DNA of 44,504 nt from Acidaminococcus intestini DSM 21505 (GCF_000425045.1 NZ_AULA01000019.1:1-44504); one strand, 5' to 3'; positions 18,479-26,256 are shown, numbered from the stretch's first letter. Notes: generated by a model not told the origin, from the sequence alone. Numbers and translations: made by a program.

Positions 18479-18904
18479 TTAGGCGTGATCCGAATCTTTT
18501 GAAAGGGTTTCAGAAACAGGGGCTTTCCAGACAGCATCATAAATCTTCTCCAAGACGGAACCTGGTTCAATGGTCACCCACTCCTCTTTTTCCGCGCGCC
18601 ACCGCTCCTTGATCTCATGATCCTTCGTTACAGAAAGCTTCATAATGGGCGCCATACGGCGATCCTTCGTAAAAAGGCCGAGGGTAAGCGCATACGAACC
18701 ATCGGGCTGGGTCTTGCGGAAGCCTGCCACGCGGCCCTCACCGCGCTTCATGATGGTCGCTGTATCAAGATCCCAGCGGGTGCCGCCCTGTTCCGTGACA
18801 ACAGCCTGCCACTCGGGATCAGGCAAATCTCCTTCCTGAGCAAGGGCGGGCATGCCTATAAGAAGCAAGCCAGCCATCAGGAAGGAAATAACAGTCTTTT
18901 TCAT
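18479..18904 (-). CDS. Small exported protein of unknown function
   Basis: 141 residues from the ATG at 18904, with AGGAGG eight or so bases upstream. The open frame upstream of this lacks a ribosome site and crosses the promoter. Residues 1-22 (MKKTVISFLMAGLLLIGMPA, then LA) form a signal peptide; no lipobox. The mature part (about 118 residues) contains WQAVVTEQGGTRWDLDTATI and is typical of the small secreted proteins of Negativicutes that I cannot assign. It is cotranscribed with the CYTH gene. A promoter lies at 18932-18960. Confidence 0.78.
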   Translation of the reverse strand: MKKTVISFLMAGLLLIGMPALAQEGDLPDPEWQAVVTEQGGTRWDLDTATIMKRGEGRVAGFRKTQPDGSYALTLGLFTKDRRMAPIMKLSVTKDHEIKERWRAEKEEWVTIEPGSVLEKIYDAVWKAPVSETLSKDSDHA

Positions 18905-18931
18905 AGGAATCCTCCTTTCATTTTCTCTTTC

Positions 18932-18960
18932 AGTATAGCGAAGGCCTTCCGGCCTTGCAA
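18932..18960 (-). promoter_or_regulatory. Promoter of the exported protein/CYTH pair, with hairpin in the spacer
   Basis: On the minus strand, -10 TATACT (18932-18937) and -35 TTGCAA (18955-18960), spacer 17. The spacer holds the perfect inverted repeat AAGGCC-TTCC-GGCCTT (18941-18956), which could be an operator. Confidence 0.6.
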
Positions 18961-18977
18961 GCACCATTGACAGCTTT

Positions 18978-18986
18978 TGTTATAAT
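18978..18986 (+). promoter_or_regulatory. Extended -10 promoter of the flavin-reductase-like gene
   Basis: TGTTATAAT (18978-18986) is a perfect TG-n-TATAAT extended -10 element on the plus strand, 37 bases before the ATG. The nearby TTGACA (18967-18972) is only eight bases upstream and cannot be its -35. Confidence 0.6.
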
Positions 18987-19023
18987 GAAAACGTAAGAAT
19001 GATAAGAAAGAAGGTACATTCCC

Positions 19024-19542
19024 ATGAATGAACACATTGAACCTTTTTCCTATGCTGAAGCCTTGATGAAGGCCCTCCCCAAAGGCGTTCTCCTTTCAAC
19101 CGAAAAAAAAGGCGCCATGAACACGATGGTCATCGGCTGGGGCGCCCTAGGCACCAACTGGGGAAAGCCCGTCCTCACGGTCTATGTACGGGAAAGCCGC
19201 TTGACCCGGGACTATCTCGATGCGTCAGGAGAATTTACGGTGAATGTCCCCCTGGGCGCCGTTGATCCTGAAATCATCAAGGTCTGCGGATCAAAGTCGG
19301 GGCGTGACCTTGATAAAATCAAGACCCTCAGCCTGACGGTACAGCAGGGCGAAACTGTCAAGGCACCGGCATTCAAGGAACTGCCCCTAACCTTTGAATG
19401 CAAGGTTCTCTTCCGCCAGGTCGAAGCCCTGGAAAACCTGGCTCAACAGGAAGGCAAATGGTATCCAGCAGATCAAAACGGCAACAAAGACCGTCATATC
19501 CAGTACATCGCGGAAATCACGAGTGCCTATATCGTGAAATAA
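19024..19542 (+). CDS. Flavin reductase-like FMN-binding protein
   Basis: 172 residues of the flavin-reductase-like split-barrel family. Family features are the N-terminal GVLLSTEKKGAMNTMVIGWG stretch, VYVRESRLTRDYLDASGEFT in the middle (R and FTVN contact flavin in relatives) and a DLDKIK segment near residue 97. Such proteins bind FMN and reduce free flavin or act as small NAD(P)H oxidoreductases in the cytoplasm. In anaerobic Firmicutes they are common and poorly characterised. It starts 37 bases after an extended -10 and ends at a terminator, so it is monocistronic. The substrate is unknown. Confidence 0.85.
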   Translation: MNEHIEPFSYAEALMKALPKGVLLSTEKKGAMNTMVIGWGALGTNWGKPVLTVYVRESRLTRDYLDASGEFTVNVPLGAVDPEIIKVCGSKSGRDLDKIKTLSLTVQQGETVKAPAFKELPLTFECKVLFRQVEALENLAQQEGKWYPADQNGNKDRHIQYIAEITSAYIVK

Positions 19543-19548
19543 GGTGCA

Positions 19549-19587
19549 GCGGGAACACATGATGTGTCCCCGCCTTTGTTTTTTTAG
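19549..19587 (+). terminator. Terminator of the flavin-reductase-like gene
   Basis: Stem GCGGGaACACAT / ATGTGTcCCCGC (19549-19573) with one internal mismatch, followed by TTTGTTTTTTT on the plus strand. It lies seven bases after the stop. Confidence 0.85.
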
Positions 19588-19604
19588 GGACTATCTGGTA
19601 TAAT
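19576..19604 (+). promoter_or_regulatory. Promoter of tRNA-Arg
   Basis: Extended -10 TGGTATAAT (19596-19604), 11 bases before the tRNA. A weak -35 TTGTTT (19576-19581) at spacer 17 falls in the T-tract of the preceding terminator. Confidence 0.65.
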
Positions 19605-19615
19605 AATACTGTTAT

Positions 19616-19692
19616 GCGGTTGTAGCTCAGATGGATAGAGCATCTGCCTCCTAAGCAGAGGGTCGCGCGTTCGACTCGCGCCAATCGCACCA
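19616..19692 (+). tRNA. tRNA-Arg (anticodon CCU)
   Basis: 77 bases, with the CCA end encoded. The acceptor stem GCGGTTG (19616-19622) pairs with CAATCGC (19682-19688) using one G-U pair. The anticodon stem TCTGC/GCAGA encloses loop CTCCTAA, giving anticodon CCT and reading AGG. The T arm is GCGCG-TTCGACT-CGCGC and the discriminator is A19689. It is alone, with its own promoter and terminator. Confidence 0.96.
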
Positions 19693-19707
19693 ATTGTATA
19701 ACGTAGG

Positions 19708-19735
19708 GAACGTCCAACAAGGGCGTTCTTTTTTA
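19708..19735 (+). terminator. Terminator of tRNA-Arg
   Basis: Stem GAACGTCC (19708-19715) / GGGCGTTC (19721-19728) with one G-U pair and loop AACAA, followed by TTTTTTAT. Confidence 0.8.
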
Positions 19736-19951
19736 TATGGGGCTTCCTGTGAACGTACCCCTATAGGGACGGGAAACTGCTTGTGGAATCGATTGTCCCT
19801 TGTTTTTGCATTCTCCATCAAAAAAACGGTGGGAAGACTCCACCCTAAGCCGAGCCCTATATCTGCCTTCGGCTGCGGCCTTTCCATACCGTTTCAGGGC
19901 CCGCAAAACGATGCTTTGCAGCAAGGCCCTGGAAAAATGGCAGCAAACGAA
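19736..19951. other. Gene-free interval with foldable sequence downstream of tRNA-Arg
   Basis: About 215 bases with no supported gene. CAGGGCC near 19897 pairs with GGCCCTG near 19924, and inside it GCAAA/TTTGC forms an inner stem. GCCGA/TCGGC forms another near 19848-19872. No promoter is evident. The end of the tRNA is a common integration site, but I see no second copy of the tRNA tail here. Confidence 0.4.
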
Positions 19952-19991
19952 AAAGGCGTCAACTTGAAAATAAACGCAAGTTGACGCCTTT
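19950..19991 (-). terminator. Terminator of the alcohol dehydrogenase gene
   Basis: Perfect 15-pair stem AAAGGCGTCAACTTG (19952-19966) / its complement (19977-19991), loop of ten. On the minus strand it ends in TTTTTCG. It lies 40 bases past the stop at 20031. Confidence 0.9.
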
Positions 19992-20030
19992 CTTCTATGT
20001 CAGGGACACGGCTCCCAGTTCATTTTTTCC

Positions 20031-21206
20031 TTAAAAACTTGCTTTGAGAATGGCTTTGACTTCATCCTTGGTCAGGACTTTATAACCGCCCTTCAAAATA
20101 AAGGTCGCATCAGCAATGCCGTCAATCATCGCTTCCGTGGCGCCCACTTCGCCAAGCTTCAAGGCGACACCAATTTCCTTCATCCACGCCTCCATAGCGG
20201 CAAGCCCCTCTTTGGCAATGGTTTCATCCGACTTGCCGTCGGGGCAGATCTGCCACACGTTCACAGCAAAACGTTTGAACTTACTGAGGCCATAGGGCAG
20301 GAGGAAACGGTAATAGGCAAGAGAAACGGCTGAAAGGGTCATGCCATGAGTAGCGTCCGTATAGGCACCGACAGCCTGTCCCAGCATATGGACCATCCAG
20401 TCCTGGGTCTTTCCCATACCAATGAGCGTATTAAGGGCCCACGTTGCCGTCCACATGAGGTTGCTGCGGGCTTCGTAATCCTTGGGGTTTTGAATGGCAA
20501 TGCGGGAGGCGGCAATAACAGAACGCATGAGGCCTTCGGCAAGGTAATCAGAGGTATTATCATCATAGCCAGAAAAATACTGTTCGCAGATATGGTTGAA
20601 CATATCATAGATCCCAGCTACCATCTGCCTCTTTGGGAGGGTAAACGTAAATTCAGGGTTCAGGATGGAAAAACGGGGGAAAACGCGTGCGTCAGCAAAA
20701 ACGTGCCCTACTTTACGCTTTTCTTCATGGTTTGTAATGACGGAACCAGCGTTCATCTCAGACCCGGTTCCCACCATGGTCAGTATACAGGCAACAGGGA
20801 CGATCCGGTCTTCCTTTTTCGGTTCTTCAAAACGGACATAGAACTTTTCCCAGGGATCATCATCAGCATAGGCGGAAACGGCAACTCCTTTGGCAAAATC
20901 GCAGCAAGATCCGCCGCCAACGGCAAGGATCAGGTCCGCCTTGCTGTCTTTGGCCGCTTTGGCGCCTTCCCGAAGCTTTTCAGCCGTTGGATTCGGCATG
21001 ACGCCGGGAACTTCCGTAACCACCTTATGGTTCTTTTTTAGGTAGGAGAAAACGGCATCATAGATGCCATTTTTCTTGATGGAACCGCCGCCATAGACCA
21101 AAAGGACATTCGGTCCATAAAGGGGCAGTTCACGGTCCAGGTTTTCCAAGGACTGTGAGCCAAAATAGAGCGTTGTTGGATTATGATACATGAATTCTCC
21201 AAGCAT
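20031..21206 (-). CDS. Iron-containing alcohol dehydrogenase (butanol dehydrogenase type)
   Basis: 391 residues of the group III (YqhD/BDH) dehydrogenases, which reduce aldehydes with NAD(P)H. The nucleotide-binding GGGSIKKNGIYD (about 40) and AVGGGSCCDFAKG (about 95) are present. Metal ligands fit as D and H in YDMFNHICEQY (about 200-207), H in VHMLGQ and H in DATHGM 14 residues later. The residue four after the third ligand is Q where relatives have H, an uncommon change. Shine-Dalgarno GGAGG precedes the ATG. It follows the aldehyde dehydrogenase gene by 108 bases, which holds a possible second promoter (TTGGAA, 18 bases, TACAAT at 21239-21268). Confidence 0.93.
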   Translation of the reverse strand: MLGEFMYHNPTTLYFGSQSLENLDRELPLYGPNVLLVYGGGSIKKNGIYDAVFSYLKKNHKVVTEVPGVMPNPTAEKLREGAKAAKDSKADLILAVGGGSCCDFAKGVAVSAYADDDPWEKFYVRFEEPKKEDRIVPVACILTMVGTGSEMNAGSVITNHEEKRKVGHVFADARVFPRFSILNPEFTFTLPKRQMVAGIYDMFNHICEQYFSGYDDNTSDYLAEGLMRSVIAASRIAIQNPKDYEARSNLMWTATWALNTLIGMGKTQDWMVHMLGQAVGAYTDATHGMTLSAVSLAYYRFLLPYGLSKFKRFAVNVWQICPDGKSDETIAKEGLAAMEAWMKEIGVALKLGEVGATEAMIDGIADATFILKGGYKVLTKDEVKAILKASF

Positions 21207-21314
21207 GGGGATTCCTCCTTTGTTCTAGCATTGATTTTATTGTATCGGATGGGCTGGGCCCTTTCCAATGCTTCTTTTTTATTCTCTTTCATGCCTTTGG
21301 CGCATGCATGCAGC

Positions 21315-22679
21315 CTAGAAAAAGCGTTTCAGCCATTTTACTTTTCTTTCCGTAAACGGGGCATAGCGCAAGGAAATGTCAAAGCGTGTCGTGTTCTTGA
21401 CGATGCTTTTTTTATGGGAAAAAGCATCAAAGCTTGCCTTTCCATGATAACTTCCCATGCCGCTATTTCCCACCCCGCCAAAGGGTAGGTTTGGGTTTGT
21501 CACGTGAAGAAGGGTATCGTTGATGCAGCCGCCGCCAAAAGAAAGATTGGCAATGACCGCTTCTGCAACCGCCTTGTTTTCTGTGAACACATAACAAGCC
21601 AAGGGGTTAGGCAGCGTTTTGATGTGCGCTACGGCGTTTTGCATGTCTTTTACAGCAATTATGGGAAGCAAGGGCCCAAAGATTTCATCTTCCATGATGG
21701 GATGATCAAAATCCGCCTCAGGCATCAAGGTAGGCGCAATCCTGCGTTTTTCCGCGTTCACAGCACCGCCAATAAGGCTAGATTCTGTTTTCATGAGGCC
21801 AATAAGCCGGTCGTAATGCCGCTGATTGATGATGGACGGATAAGCATCACTTTTTTCAGCATGGGGATAGCGCTTTCCAATCTCTTTTGTCATGGCAGCA
21901 AGAAGCGCGTCCTTTACACTTTCCTGTACGACAACGTAGTCCACGGCAATGCAGGTTTGACCGGCATTCATGAATTTTCCCCAGACGATGCGCCGTGCCG
22001 CAAGATCGATGTTCGCCGAGGCATCGACAAGGCAGGGACTCTTGCCACCCAATTCCAAGATGACGGGCGTCAAATGCTCGCTGGCAGCCTTCATGACGAT
22101 CCTGCCTGCTGCTGGACTGCCGGTGAAAAAAATCATGTCGTACCTTTCCTGCCAAAGGGTCTCAAAGGGCAAGTCTGCCTCCGGACAATAGATATATTCC
22201 GGTGGGAAAAGGTCCGCAAGAAGATCTTTGATGGCACGGCTCGTATGGACACTTTCCGGGGAACACTTCACAATGGCACAGTTTCCTGCCGCAATCGCTC
22301 CCACAAGGGGCATCAGCGTAAGATTCAGGGGATAGTTCCAAGGCGCGATGATGAGCACCACGCCATACGGTTCGGTATAAATATGATTCGTCGCGGGAAA
22401 GAAAGTCAGGAACGAGCCATCTGCCTTTTTAGGATGGCTCCAAGCCTCGACATTGATCAGGGCTTCCTTGATTTCGCTACGGACCATGCCAACTTCTGTC
22501 ATATACCCTTCGCCCCGTGATTTACCAAGATCCTTGTGCAGAGCTTCCAAAAGAAGATCTTCCCGTTCATCAAGGGCATCCATCAATTTTTTCAACATAA
22601 TCTTGCGAAAGGCTATACTTTTTGTTGAATTCGAGTCAAAATAAGACTTTTGCTGAATCACGATGTCATGAAATTCCAT
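21315..22679 (-). CDS. Aldehyde dehydrogenase (ALDH3-like)
   Basis: 454 residues, the length of class 3 aldehyde dehydrogenases, which oxidise aldehydes with NAD(P)+. The catalytic glutamate lies in ELGGKSPCLVD (about residue 210) and the catalytic cysteine in AGQTC (about residue 243). The cofactor region IIAPWNYPLNLTLMPLVGAI (about 110) is typical. No N-terminal targeting. It lies between an ArsR-family regulator (100 bases upstream) and the iron alcohol dehydrogenase, so the three genes look like an aldehyde-responsive unit. A dyad CCGTCA-gattg-TGACGG (22704-22720) lies just ahead of it. Confidence 0.93.
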   Translation of the reverse strand: MEFHDIVIQQKSYFDSNSTKSIAFRKIMLKKLMDALDEREDLLLEALHKDLGKSRGEGYMTEVGMVRSEIKEALINVEAWSHPKKADGSFLTFFPATNHIYTEPYGVVLIIAPWNYPLNLTLMPLVGAIAAGNCAIVKCSPESVHTSRAIKDLLADLFPPEYIYCPEADLPFETLWQERYDMIFFTGSPAAGRIVMKAASEHLTPVILELGGKSPCLVDASANIDLAARRIVWGKFMNAGQTCIAVDYVVVQESVKDALLAAMTKEIGKRYPHAEKSDAYPSIINQRHYDRLIGLMKTESSLIGGAVNAEKRRIAPTLMPEADFDHPIMEDEIFGPLLPIIAVKDMQNAVAHIKTLPNPLACYVFTENKAVAEAVIANLSFGGGCINDTLLHVTNPNLPFGGVGNSGMGSYHGKASFDAFSHKKSIVKNTTRFDISLRYAPFTERKVKWLKRFF

Positions 22680-22779
22680 GTGCTTTACTCCTCTGAAGCA
22701 ATGCCGTCAGATTGTGACGGTGCTATGATTTGCTGGGGCAACATAGCAAAAAGTAGGAGATGGTGCCTATCCGGCTTTT

Positions 22780-23103
22780 TCAGCGAAGGTCGCAGCTTGC
22801 TTCAACCTGGGCAACAAGGATTTTTAGGTTCCTAAGGGCGGCCTTGAACGTGAGGTAATAATGATTTTCAACGCCGCAGCTTCTAACACCAATGACTCCT
22901 GCTTGTTTGAGGACTTTCAGGTGATGGGAAACCGCCGGTCTTGAAAGGTCAATTCGTTCCGTAATCCCGTTTACGGTCAGCCCTTCCCCAGGAAAATCCG
23001 TAAGGATAAGGATGATTTCCTGCCGTTTGGCATCATTGAGAACAGAAAAGATGGGGATACATTTCCGAAACTGTTCCATAATGGCAAGGTCTTTCTCTTT
23101 CAT
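22780..23103 (-). CDS. ArsR-family winged-helix regulator
   Basis: 107 residues. The winged helix-turn-helix is clear: FSVLNDAKRQEIILIL, then the recognition helix DLSRPAVSHHLKVLKQAGVIG, then the wing with GVENHYYLT. No ELCVCDL arsenic-binding motif is present, and only scattered cysteines (C15, about C81, C103) remain, so an organic or redox signal is more likely than a metalloid. It precedes the aldehyde and alcohol dehydrogenase genes on the same strand and probably represses them and itself through the dyad at 23130-23153. Shine-Dalgarno AAGGAG precedes the ATG. Confidence 0.9.
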   Translation of the reverse strand: MKEKDLAIMEQFRKCIPIFSVLNDAKRQEIILILTDFPGEGLTVNGITERIDLSRPAVSHHLKVLKQAGVIGVRSCGVENHYYLTFKAALRNLKILVAQVEASCDLR

Positions 23104-23129
23104 GAGCGAGGGCTCCTTTCCGCCTATCC

Positions 23130-23182
23130 GTTTATTCGTTTAATCACATAAACATAATAGGCTGAAGCCAATTTCTTGTCAA
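23130..23182 (-). promoter_or_regulatory. Promoter and candidate ArsR operator of the regulator/ALDH/ADH unit
   Basis: On the minus strand, perfect -35 TTGACA (23177-23182) and -10 TATTAT (23154-23159), spacer 17. Immediately downstream a dyad GTTTAT-N12-ATAAAC (23130-23135 and 23148-23153) covers the expected transcription start near 23147. This spacing is typical of ArsR-family operators. Confidence 0.65.
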
Positions 23183-23183
23183 C

Positions 23184-23214
23184 GAAAAAAGAGCCATGCC
23201 AAAGGCACGGCTCT
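23184..23214 (-). terminator. Terminator of the outer-membrane barrel gene
   Basis: On the minus strand, stem AGAGCCGTGCC / GGCATGGCTCT with loop TTT and one G-U pair, ending in TTTTTTCG (plus 23184-23214). Confidence 0.88.
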
Positions 23215-23224
23215 ATACTCTTTA

Positions 23225-23830
23225 TTAGAATTTGTAGGAAACGCCGACATTGACGCCATGAGTCTTTACGTCCGTATCGCCGCTGAAATCCTTGTACTTA
23301 CTGTCATTATAGGAAACATTGGCTTCCCAGTTATCCGTAATGGCATAGCCAACACCGACTTCATATTGGGTAATCGTATTGCCAATGCCAAACTTAGCCC
23401 ACGGCGTGGTCTTGCCAAGGGGCAGACGGCCTGTTGCACCAACTTGGAAGCCATTGGTATTATCCGTATAGCCACGATGATGGGCACGATTGCGGACGTA
23501 GCCACCAAAACCGTAAAGATAGGGGTTGAACTGGTAGACCAGATTAACCTGATGACTCTGGACTGAAGCGTTATCATCGCCTTCATGAGAAGCATAGGTA
23601 TAGTCCAGGCCAAGTCCATCGCTGATGCCTACAGTCGCTCCAACACGATAGCGGGTATCGCCGTCAAAGTCGATTGTATGCCCGTCCCGTTCTCCTTTAA
23701 GGGAACTGCCGAGGGTCACATTGGCATCGATCTGTGCACGGCCCGGTGCAATTTCAGCAAGCGGGGAAGCAGCCGCGAGGCTGGCAGGGATCAGGCCTAA
23801 TACAAGGGCCAGCATGATGTTCTTCTTCAT
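23225..23830 (-). CDS. Outer-membrane beta-barrel protein
   Basis: 201 residues from the ATG at 23830, which has a clear GGAGG. The 50 extra upstream codons cross the promoter and are discarded. Residues 1-22 (MKKNIMLALVLGLIPASLAA, then AS) are a signal peptide. The mature part alternates polar and hydrophobic residues in short strands and ends in YNDSK...VGVSYKF, with the terminal aromatic phenylalanine typical of barrels inserted by BamA. About eight strands are expected. It is a member of the small OmpA/OmpX-like barrels; function unknown. The gene is monocistronic. Confidence 0.85.
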   Translation of the reverse strand: MKKNIMLALVLGLIPASLAAASPLAEIAPGRAQIDANVTLGSSLKGERDGHTIDFDGDTRYRVGATVGISDGLGLDYTYASHEGDDNASVQSHQVNLVYQFNPYLYGFGGYVRNRAHHRGYTDNTNGFQVGATGRLPLGKTTPWAKFGIGNTITQYEVGVGYAITDNWEANVSYNDSKYKDFSGDTDVKTHGVNVGVSYKF

Positions 23831-23878
23831 AGGGAAATCCCTCCTTATCCAATGAGTTGACGATTTTATTGACACTTT

Positions 23879-23907
23879 ATTATAACAAAAAAATGGTCTT
23901 TTGTGAA
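23879..23907 (-). promoter_or_regulatory. Promoter of the outer-membrane barrel gene
   Basis: On the minus strand, -10 TATAAT (23879-23884) and -35 TTCACA (23902-23907), spacer 17, the same hexamers as at 13369-13397. Confidence 0.7.
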
Positions 23908-23945
23908 GGAAGGGGGGCTGCGGTGTTACAGAAGACCCATCTAAA

Positions 23946-23976
23946 CAAAAAAAGCCTGACCCAAAAAGGATCAGGC
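23946..23976 (-). terminator. Terminator of brnQ
   Basis: On the minus strand, stem GCCTGATCC / GGGTCAGGC around TTTTT (plus 23954-23976), followed by TTTTTTTG. Confidence 0.88.
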
Positions 23977-23985
23977 GCAATGCAG

Positions 23986-25341
23986 TCAGCCTAGGGAAAG
24001 AGGCTTTTCACCCGTCAGTTTGACGTGGATCAGGGCCACGACCAACCCGAGGAAGGTCGGCACGACCCAGGCCATGCCATCTGCAGAAAAAGGCAGCATG
24101 GCGTGGAACGAAAGAATCGTTTTTACAAAACCGGTTTCCTTAATCGCCGGGGAAAGGACGCTTAGGGCATCCCCCAAGGCAGCAAGGATTGTAAAGGCAG
24201 CCGGCCATTTATAAAAACGCGTATCATGGTGAAAGAAATACGCCGCATAGGTCGACAGAATGAGGGCAATGGCAAGGGGATAGATGAACATGAGGACGGG
24301 AATGGCTAAGCTAATGATCTGGGTAAGGCCCACGTTTGCCACAACAAAGGAAAATCCCGCCATGATATAGCAGTAGGTCCGATAACCCGGTCCTTTGGGA
24401 AACAGGGTATGGAAAGCTTCAGAACAACTCGTAATGAGCCCAATCGCCGTCTTGAAACAGGCAAGGGTCACGATGATGGCCTGGAGCAGCTGTCCCAAGG
24501 GGCCAAAGTAATAGGCCGCAATTTCCGCAAGGGCAATGCCGCCATTATCAGAAAGGGTCAAAGCCCCCATACTTGAAACACCAAGCCAGGTGATTGCCGT
24601 ATAGATGACTGTCATGAGGACCGTTACGATCACGCCAACCTTAAAGATATCGCCTGTCATGGCCGTGCGGTCCGTCATGCCCAGACTCTGCAGGGTATTG
24701 ATGACAACAATGGCAAAAGCAAGGACGGCAAGAACATCCATGGTGTTATAGCCTTCCTTGAACCCCGTAAGATAAGGCTGGGATACATAGGCTCCATGCG
24801 GCATCATGGCACTGTAGGAGCCCATGGGATGGATAAGGGCCACAGCCACAAGAAGTGCAAGAAAAAGAAGGAACGCGGGATTCAGGAACTTGCCAATGTA
24901 AACAATAAGCTTAGATGGTTTCAGTCCCATAAGAAGTGCAAGGGCCATGAAGACTCCCGTAAAAAGTGCCATAATCAGGGTTTCTGAACCGGGAGGCACA
25001 AAAGGAGCCACCCCGATCTGGAAGGATACAGAAGCCGTTCGAGGAAGCGCAAAACATGGACCAATGGTGAGATAGAGCAACACGGTAAAGATCTTGGAAA
25101 AGGTGGGATGGATGCGGTTTGCCAGGTCTTCGACGCTTGTGGCGCCAGAAATTCCCAGAGCAATGAGACCAATGAAGGGCATAAAGACACCTGTCGAAAT
25201 AAAGCCCCAGTTTGCAAGCCAAAAATGGCTCCCGGCAAGCTGTCCCAGATGGACCGGGAAAATCAGGTTCCCTGCACCAAACATCATGCCAAAGAGCATG
25301 GATCCCAAAAAGAAATATTGAGCACGGGTCAGTTGTTTCAT
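23986..25341 (-). CDS. brnQ: Branched-chain amino acid transporter BrnQ
   Basis: 451 residues and about 12 membrane helices. The start is the ATG at 25341, which follows AGGAGAA; the 15 upstream codons lack a ribosome site. The family signature GLMFGAGNLIFPVHLGQLAG lies near residue 20. BrnQ carriers take up leucine, isoleucine and valine with Na+ or H+ across the inner membrane. It begins 69 bases after the short-chain dehydrogenase stop with no clear promoter between them, so they may share a transcript. No leader or T-box is visible. Confidence 0.93.
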   Translation of the reverse strand: MKQLTRAQYFFLGSMLFGMMFGAGNLIFPVHLGQLAGSHFWLANWGFISTGVFMPFIGLIALGISGATSVEDLANRIHPTFSKIFTVLLYLTIGPCFALPRTASVSFQIGVAPFVPPGSETLIMALFTGVFMALALLMGLKPSKLIVYIGKFLNPAFLLFLALLVAVALIHPMGSYSAMMPHGAYVSQPYLTGFKEGYNTMDVLAVLAFAIVVINTLQSLGMTDRTAMTGDIFKVGVIVTVLMTVIYTAITWLGVSSMGALTLSDNGGIALAEIAAYYFGPLGQLLQAIIVTLACFKTAIGLITSCSEAFHTLFPKGPGYRTYCYIMAGFSFVVANVGLTQIISLAIPVLMFIYPLAIALILSTYAAYFFHHDTRFYKWPAAFTILAALGDALSVLSPAIKETGFVKTILSFHAMLPFSADGMAWVVPTFLGLVVALIHVKLTGEKPLSLG

Positions 25342-25410
25342 GAAGTTCTCCTTATGGATCGCAATTGAAAAATCAAGGATAAGCAAAATTGTTAGAGAAA
25401 GCGGGGCTGG

Positions 25411-26166
25411 TTATTTTGCCGTCAGGCCCCCATCGACGGAAAGGATGGCGCCTGTCATAAAGCCATTTAGCGGAGAAAGGACGGCGCAGATCACGTGGGC
25501 CACTTCTTCGGGTTCGCCAATGCGTCCCACAGGATAAATGGAGGCCATGCTCTCGACCGTATAGCCCCCTTCTTCCAGCTGTTTTTTTACAAGGGGCGTA
25601 TTGACATCACCGGGGCAGAGGCAGTTAACGCGGACCCAAGGCGAGAGATCAAGCGCCGCGGAACGGGTAAAGGCGACGACAGCCCCTTTACTTGCAGCAT
25701 AAACGGCGCAGCCATAATTGCCTTCAAGGGCAGCATCGGATGCAATGTTGAGGATGGAAGGACTGTCGTCACTGAGCAGGGAAAGAACCGCCTTTGTAAG
25801 GAAGATTGTACTCTTTACATTTTCATCCATCATCTTACTGTAGGATGCCTCCGTAATATCCTGAAGGGCTTCTTCCTGGTACATGCCGGCACAGTTAACA
25901 AGGAAATCCACTTTAGCATTCCCTTCCCCTGCAGCCTCCACTACTTTTTGACAGCCCTCAAGGGTACTTACATCCGCTTCAACGTAGGTGGCCTTACCCT
26001 TGCCATCAGAAAGGGCCGTAAGGGCGGCCTTGCCCTTTTCCGCGTCCCGACCCACAATAAAGACATGGGCTCCGTCACGGACAAGCATTTTGGCTGCCGC
26101 AAGACCAATCCCGGACGTACCGCCTGTGATGATGCCCCGTTTTTCTTCCATTCCGTATGCGTACAC
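25411..26166 (-). CDS. Short-chain dehydrogenase/reductase
   Basis: 251 residues from a GTG at 26166. The longer frame starts at an ATG (26184), but AAAGGAGAA (plus 26171-26180) lies just inside it, seven or so bases before the GTG, so GTG is preferred. A third candidate is the ATG for MEEKRGII at 26151, which lacks a ribosome site. The fold is a classical SDR: TGGTSGIG (cofactor), NCAG, NIASDAAL with the catalytic serine, and YAASK with the catalytic tyrosine and lysine. The substrate is unknown; FabG-like 3-oxoacyl reduction is one option. It begins only about 20 bases after the terminator of the cold-shock gene. Confidence 0.9.
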   Translation of the reverse strand: MYAYGMEEKRGIITGGTSGIGLAAAKMLVRDGAHVFIVGRDAEKGKAALTALSDGKGKATYVEADVSTLEGCQKVVEAAGEGNAKVDFLVNCAGMYQEEALQDITEASYSKMMDENVKSTIFLTKAVLSLLSDDSPSILNIASDAALEGNYGCAVYAASKGAVVAFTRSAALDLSPWVRVNCLCPGDVNTPLVKKQLEEGGYTVESMASIYPVGRIGEPEEVAHVICAVLSPLNGFMTGAILSVDGGLTAK

Positions 26167-26185
26167 GGCGATTCTCCTTTCCATA

Positions 26186-26217
26186 TCAAAAAAGGCGTTT
26201 CACCTAAGTGAAACGCC
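26186..26217 (-). terminator. Terminator of the cold-shock gene
   Basis: Perfect stem GGCGTTTCAC (26194-26203) / GTGAAACGCC (26208-26217), loop of four. On the minus strand it ends in TTTTTTGAT. Confidence 0.9.
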
Positions 26218-26256
26218 TTCCGCTTCTTGTTGTTTCCTTCAGATACGATTTATATC

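Noticed and set aside
18967-18986. TTGACA followed by TATAAT on the plus strand
   Set aside because: The gap is eight bases, far too short for a -35/-10 pair; the extended -10 alone is kept.
19517-19887. Two minus-strand frames across tRNA-Arg (67 and 78 residues)
   Set aside because: They contain the well-known false peptides from antisense tRNA (ARVERATL, WRESNARPSA).
19616-20030. Phage or island attachment site at the tRNA-Arg end
   Set aside because: No integrase and no second copy of the tRNA tail are visible in the window.
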